This document shows, piece by piece, positions 10,671-13,711 of a stretch of 13,711 nt of DNA. The notes beneath the pieces are model-generated. The model made no database searches. It had not been told where the DNA came from and saw only the letters and a list, made by a program, of their open reading frames with translations. This DNA comes from Anaerolineales bacterium UBA7227. GTDB taxonomy: Bacteria > Chloroflexota > Anaerolineae > Anaerolineales > Villigracilaceae. Position numbers and translations under genes: made by a program. The stretch is from assembly GCA_002473085.1 (NCBI GenBank), contig DKTP01000043.1, positions 1-13,711 on the forward strand. Direction: 5' to 3'. Within the stretch, counting starts at the first letter, position 1. Each line of letters begins with the position of its first letter.

Positions 10671-13580
10671 ATGATTCAAACTACACGGCTTCTCGTTTTA
10701 TTGTTTTTTATTATCTTGATTACATTGCTTATAGTATTTTTTACAACCTTGTTTCAAGGCGGGTCATCTGACGATGCGTTTGCTCTTGCGATTAAGAATA
10801 TTTTACCACTTCTTGGTTCAGGGATAATAATATTTTTGTTTCAAAAGTGGTTTGGGGAGATTTTTTCGCAGATGAGTAAATTTATCGATGAAAGAATTTA
10901 CCCTTTGGTCGCTGGTATTAAGAAGGTTTATCTAAAACAAGTAAAAGAATATTACCTGGATTTTAATTATAGCCAGTACGGAACAGAGGTAAGAAAGCTT
11001 TATCCAAACAACATGGTTTATGAACCTCTTGATCTTGAGCCCAAGGAATACGGAAAGGAAAAAGTATCAGGTAGCATCTGGCAATTCTTAAACGAGTACA
11101 AATCAACCCAAACATTTGTTGTAATTGGCAAACCTGGATCGGGTAAATCAACCTTGCTAAAAGATATGTTGTTATCATTTTCTAGCAAAGATGAACAAGT
11201 ACAAAAAAGCAATCTTCAAAATCTCATACCTGTTTTTGTTGAAATAAAGCGCTATTATAGAATGATAATTGAGAAGGATGGATATACCCTTGCGGAATTA
11301 GTAAATCGAGTTGCATCAGACTTGGGCGTATCTTTACCTCGAAACTTTTGTGACAGAAATATAAAAAATGGTAGATTTATTATTCTTATTGATGGGCTAG
11401 ATGAAGTTCCTACCGAAACGCAACGAATGGCTGTTATTGAATGGCTTGATCAACAGATTAGATCCCATAGATCTGTTAAATTTATTATCACATCACGACC
11501 TTACGGCTACTCAACAGGCCAAATCGCCGAGGCGTTCGTTTTAACAATTCGGAACTATTCCAAAAAACAGGTAGAAGACTATATTGAGAAATGGATTGTA
11601 GCAAATGAAATCCGTGAAGCCGGCGTTTACAACTCGGGTTTGCGAGTTAAAGCAAAAAGTCTAACTCGCGAATTGCTAGATAAATTAGAACTTAGACCTG
11701 GTTTGCGTTCTTTGGCAAATACGCCTTTAATAACGAAAATGATTGTAACTGTCCACGTTAAGAAGGCTAGATTGCCAGGGCGGAGGGTGCAACTTTATGG
11801 CGACCTTTTTGATGTTTCTATTGGCAAGAATATTAACAAATGGGAAGCCAAAGGCCTTAGGGAAGATAAAGTAATGGAAGTTTGGAAGACCCTTGCCTAT
11901 TACATGATGGAAAATCATGAAGTTGAACCGTTAAAAGAAGATATTGCCAGTCTTGTTATTAATGAAAAGTTAAGGGCGACAGGTGCGCAAATTAGCACGC
12001 GAGATTTTTTCACTATGAGCATAGATCTAACTGGTTTGCTCAATGAGGATCCCCCGAATCATTATACTTTTGCCCATAGCACGTTTCGAGATTATCTTGC
12101 TTCACTGTATATTCTTGATGATAAAACAAATTTAGAAAAGAAATTAATCGAAAAAATAGGTGATCCTTGGTGGGTCGAAACTATTCGCTTGTACGCGGCT
12201 GCTACAGATGCCACAACTATTGTTGAGGAAAGCATAAGCGAAGAATCTCCTAGCCAAACAGCACTTTCAATCGCCATTGACTGCATGATAGAAGCCAAAA
12301 CAATAAAGTCTGACATACGCAAAAGATTTGAGCAGTATCTTCAATTATCTCTTGAGGGGTCAAACGTTGAAAGCCGTCGATTAGCATCTGAAGCAATACT
12401 GTCATCGAGGCTTCGATGGATGGAAGAGCTAGGGAGCGGAAATATTGCAATTGATAACGGTTATATCGAAAATTGCGAGTATCAATTATTTATAGATACA
12501 ATGGCACAAAGCGAACACCAAGTTATTCCTGATTGTTGGAATGAAACGGTCTTCCCTGATGGACAGTCAAGAAAGTATGTTTTGGGTATACGGCCTAGTG
12601 ATGCACAAGAGTTTTGCAACTGGCTTACGCGTCGAGATTTGTTTGATAGACGTTACCGCTTACCAAGTAAAGAAGAAATAGATGCAATCGGCGATTTATC
12701 TCAAGACCTAAAAAATATCGCCTTCTGGATTCTGGATAATTCTGCTGAGAATAATATCAGTCTTTATCCTGCCACCAATCCAAATTCGATAAGTCAATTT
12801 GAGGTAGTAGCTCGACTCAACCAGGATCTGAGTATTTTGCGAAGATTGGGGGAAGCAATCAAGTCCAAGAACGAATTAACATCTTCTGCACAGATTTTGA
12901 GTCGTCAAATTGATTTAGGAACTGGAGGAACGGTTGGGACAAAACTTGGTGTTGCTGGTCAGGAGATGAAAATCGTACATGAGATAACTGATAAGAGACG
13001 CAACTCCGATATGCTTAATGAGTATTTGCGACATTCCAAAGTTTTTGGATATGAACTTGAGAGGTTTATCAATATTTTATCAACCCGATTTATTCAGACA
13101 TTGAATGACACCTCAGATTTTACAGGATGGCTTTCTGGAAGCAATAATTCCTATGTGCTATACCCTAATTGGATAATGGCTCTTGAAAATTCTCAGCGAG
13201 TAGCAGACCAAGTAGTGAGTCAATTTTCTCTTAATCAATTTGACAAATTTGTTATCAACCAAATGCAATCGGCCAGCGAAGACATTAAAAACAGAAAATG
13301 GTCAAGAACAGGAGAGAGTACAAGGAAGGATATTGCGCTTCAGTACAATTTTCTTAGATGGTTTACTAGAGTAGGATTGGTTTACCTCGCAACTACATCT
13401 TTAACCGAAGGGACAAATCTTAAACCGCCAACAATAAATAAGGCAAAACTTCGGGAAGTCTGTGAAATTGCTTTAGCAAATTTAACGAGATTGGAACATA
13501 ATATAGAACAAAATACACATCCTAGTATAGGTATTCGCTTGGTGCAGGAAAAGAGGGGTTTGGGAGAAAAGAGAGGATGA
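10671..13580 (+). CDS. Membrane-anchored NACHT NTPase with formylglycine-enzyme-like C-terminal region
   Basis: The protein has 969 aa. Two hydrophobic helices (about 7-28 and 44-57) anchor the N-terminus in the membrane. A NACHT-type STAND NTPase follows: Walker A GKPGSGKST (154-161 for K to T), Walker B FIILIDGLDEV (D241, D244, E245) and the FIITSRPYGY segment at 271-280. After a helical stretch, residues about 592-672 resemble the first part of a formylglycine-generating-enzyme/C-type-lectin domain (IENCEYQLFID, DAQEFCNWL, YRLPSKEEID). The final GIRLVQEK at 954-961 resembles the last strand of that fold, and a ~280-residue mostly helical insert separates the two parts. STAND NTPases with sensor-like tails act in antiphage or conflict systems; that role is inferred here. 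GGAGG five bases before 10671 decides the start. Base composition is far more AT-rich than in the left half. Confidence 0.88.
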   Translation: MIQTTRLLVLLFFIILITLLIVFFTTLFQGGSSDDAFALAIKNILPLLGSGIIIFLFQKWFGEIFSQMSKFIDERIYPLVAGIKKVYLKQVKEYYLDFNYSQYGTEVRKLYPNNMVYEPLDLEPKEYGKEKVSGSIWQFLNEYKSTQTFVVIGKPGSGKSTLLKDMLLSFSSKDEQVQKSNLQNLIPVFVEIKRYYRMIIEKDGYTLAELVNRVASDLGVSLPRNFCDRNIKNGRFIILIDGLDEVPTETQRMAVIEWLDQQIRSHRSVKFIITSRPYGYSTGQIAEAFVLTIRNYSKKQVEDYIEKWIVANEIREAGVYNSGLRVKAKSLTRELLDKLELRPGLRSLANTPLITKMIVTVHVKKARLPGRRVQLYGDLFDVSIGKNINKWEAKGLREDKVMEVWKTLAYYMMENHEVEPLKEDIASLVINEKLRATGAQISTRDFFTMSIDLTGLLNEDPPNHYTFAHSTFRDYLASLYILDDKTNLEKKLIEKIGDPWWVETIRLYAAATDATTIVEESISEESPSQTALSIAIDCMIEAKTIKSDIRKRFEQYLQLSLEGSNVESRRLASEAILSSRLRWMEELGSGNIAIDNGYIENCEYQLFIDTMAQSEHQVIPDCWNETVFPDGQSRKYVLGIRPSDAQEFCNWLTRRDLFDRRYRLPSKEEIDAIGDLSQDLKNIAFWILDNSAENNISLYPATNPNSISQFEVVARLNQDLSILRRLGEAIKSKNELTSSAQILSRQIDLGTGGTVGTKLGVAGQEMKIVHEITDKRRNSDMLNEYLRHSKVFGYELERFINILSTRFIQTLNDTSDFTGWLSGSNNSYVLYPNWIMALENSQRVADQVVSQFSLNQFDKFVINQMQSASEDIKNRKWSRTGESTRKDIALQYNFLRWFTRVGLVYLATTSLTEGTNLKPPTINKAKLREVCEIALANLTRLEHNIEQNTHPSIGIRLVQEKRGLGEKRG

Positions 13581-13711
13581 AAAATGAAAGATATGTAGTT
13601 CATGACTGGGGAGGCAACCAGCGATTATCGAACAGCGCGCAGATGGAGGTTGCTCAACCCAAGACTTCGGGGTGGGGGAGGCTGTCCGTGTGGCGGGGAA
13701 AAGCCGTCCAC
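13577..13711 (+). CDS. Possible start of a downstream gene, cut by the window edge
   Basis: An ATG overlaps the NACHT stop as ATGA and opens 45 codons without a stop up to the end of the window. The product begins MKNERYVVHDWGGNQRL and is rich in Trp and Gly; I do not recognise it. Four-base overlaps of this type are typical of translationally coupled operon partners, and GAGAGG lies directly before the ATG though very close. Against coding, the sequence changes abruptly from AT-rich to GC-rich and contains inverted repeats (GCAACC with GGTTGC, and a hairpin at 13690-13711), so it may instead be a structured RNA or the boundary of the transferred segment. Confidence 0.3.
   Translation, partial: MKNERYVVHDWGGNQRLSNSAQMEVAQPKTSGWGRLSVWRGKAVH
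13690..13711 (+). other. Hairpin at the window edge
   Basis: GTGGCGG and CCGTCCAC pair as a 7-bp stem with one bulged T around a purine loop. It closes a GC-rich and G-rich stretch that begins near 13600. It may belong to a structured element continuing beyond the window. Confidence 0.4.

Noticed and set aside
13669..13698. A G-quadruplex in the G-rich end of the window.
   Set aside because: Only three runs of three or more G are present within the stretch, so a standard four-run quadruplex is not supported.
12400..13711. Variable repeat and template repeat of a diversity-generating retroelement.
   Set aside because: No pair of near-identical repeats differing at adenines was seen, and no reverse transcriptase lies in the window.

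Overview
The window looks like a chromosomal segment from a GC-rich bacterium, probably of the Chloroflexota (class Anaerolineae or a relative). This is an inference from gene content, not from a marker gene: it rests on a eukaryote-like DeoC, a two-domain ALDH16-type aldehyde dehydrogenase, a UPF0175/DUF3368 toxin-antitoxin pair, an NTPase with a formylglycine-enzyme-like tail, and many small intergenic palindromes and short tandem repeats. No rRNA, tRNA or CRISPR array was found.

Region 1 (1-2756, + strand) holds, after a 13-bp tandem repeat, a SAM-dependent methyltransferase, a dual-specificity-type tyrosine phosphatase, a second SAM methyltransferase that overlaps the phosphatase by 14 nt, and signal peptidase I (lepB). 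A strong hairpin lies in the lepB leader. A bidirectional terminator separates lepB from a convergent MFS exporter (2907-4163, - strand). That exporter shares a short divergent promoter region with deoC.

Region 2 (4239-8539, + strand) is a probable deoxyribose or aldehyde catabolic unit. DeoC releases acetaldehyde and glyceraldehyde 3-phosphate, and an ALDH16-type double aldehyde dehydrogenase could oxidise the aldehyde. A UPF0175 antitoxin/DUF3368 PIN toxin pair and a long imperfect palindrome sit between the two.

Region 3 (8540-10522) is a mobile-element scar. It contains 7-bp tandem repeats, the 5' stub of an interrupted gene, a complete 1234-bp IS3-family (IS407-group-like) element on the - strand with 39-bp terminal inverted repeats, the C-terminal stub of a different IS3-family transposase ending in a 38-bp perfect palindrome, and the tail of a third, probably transposase-derived, reading frame.

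Region 4 (10523-13711) is dominated by one strikingly AT-rich gene for a 969-aa membrane-anchored NACHT NTPase with a C-terminal formylglycine-enzyme-like (C-type-lectin-fold) region. It has its own promoter and ribosome binding site. It is the most likely defence or conflict gene here and looks horizontally acquired. At its stop codon a further reading frame starts in an ATGA overlap and runs off the window as the DNA turns GC-rich and structured again.
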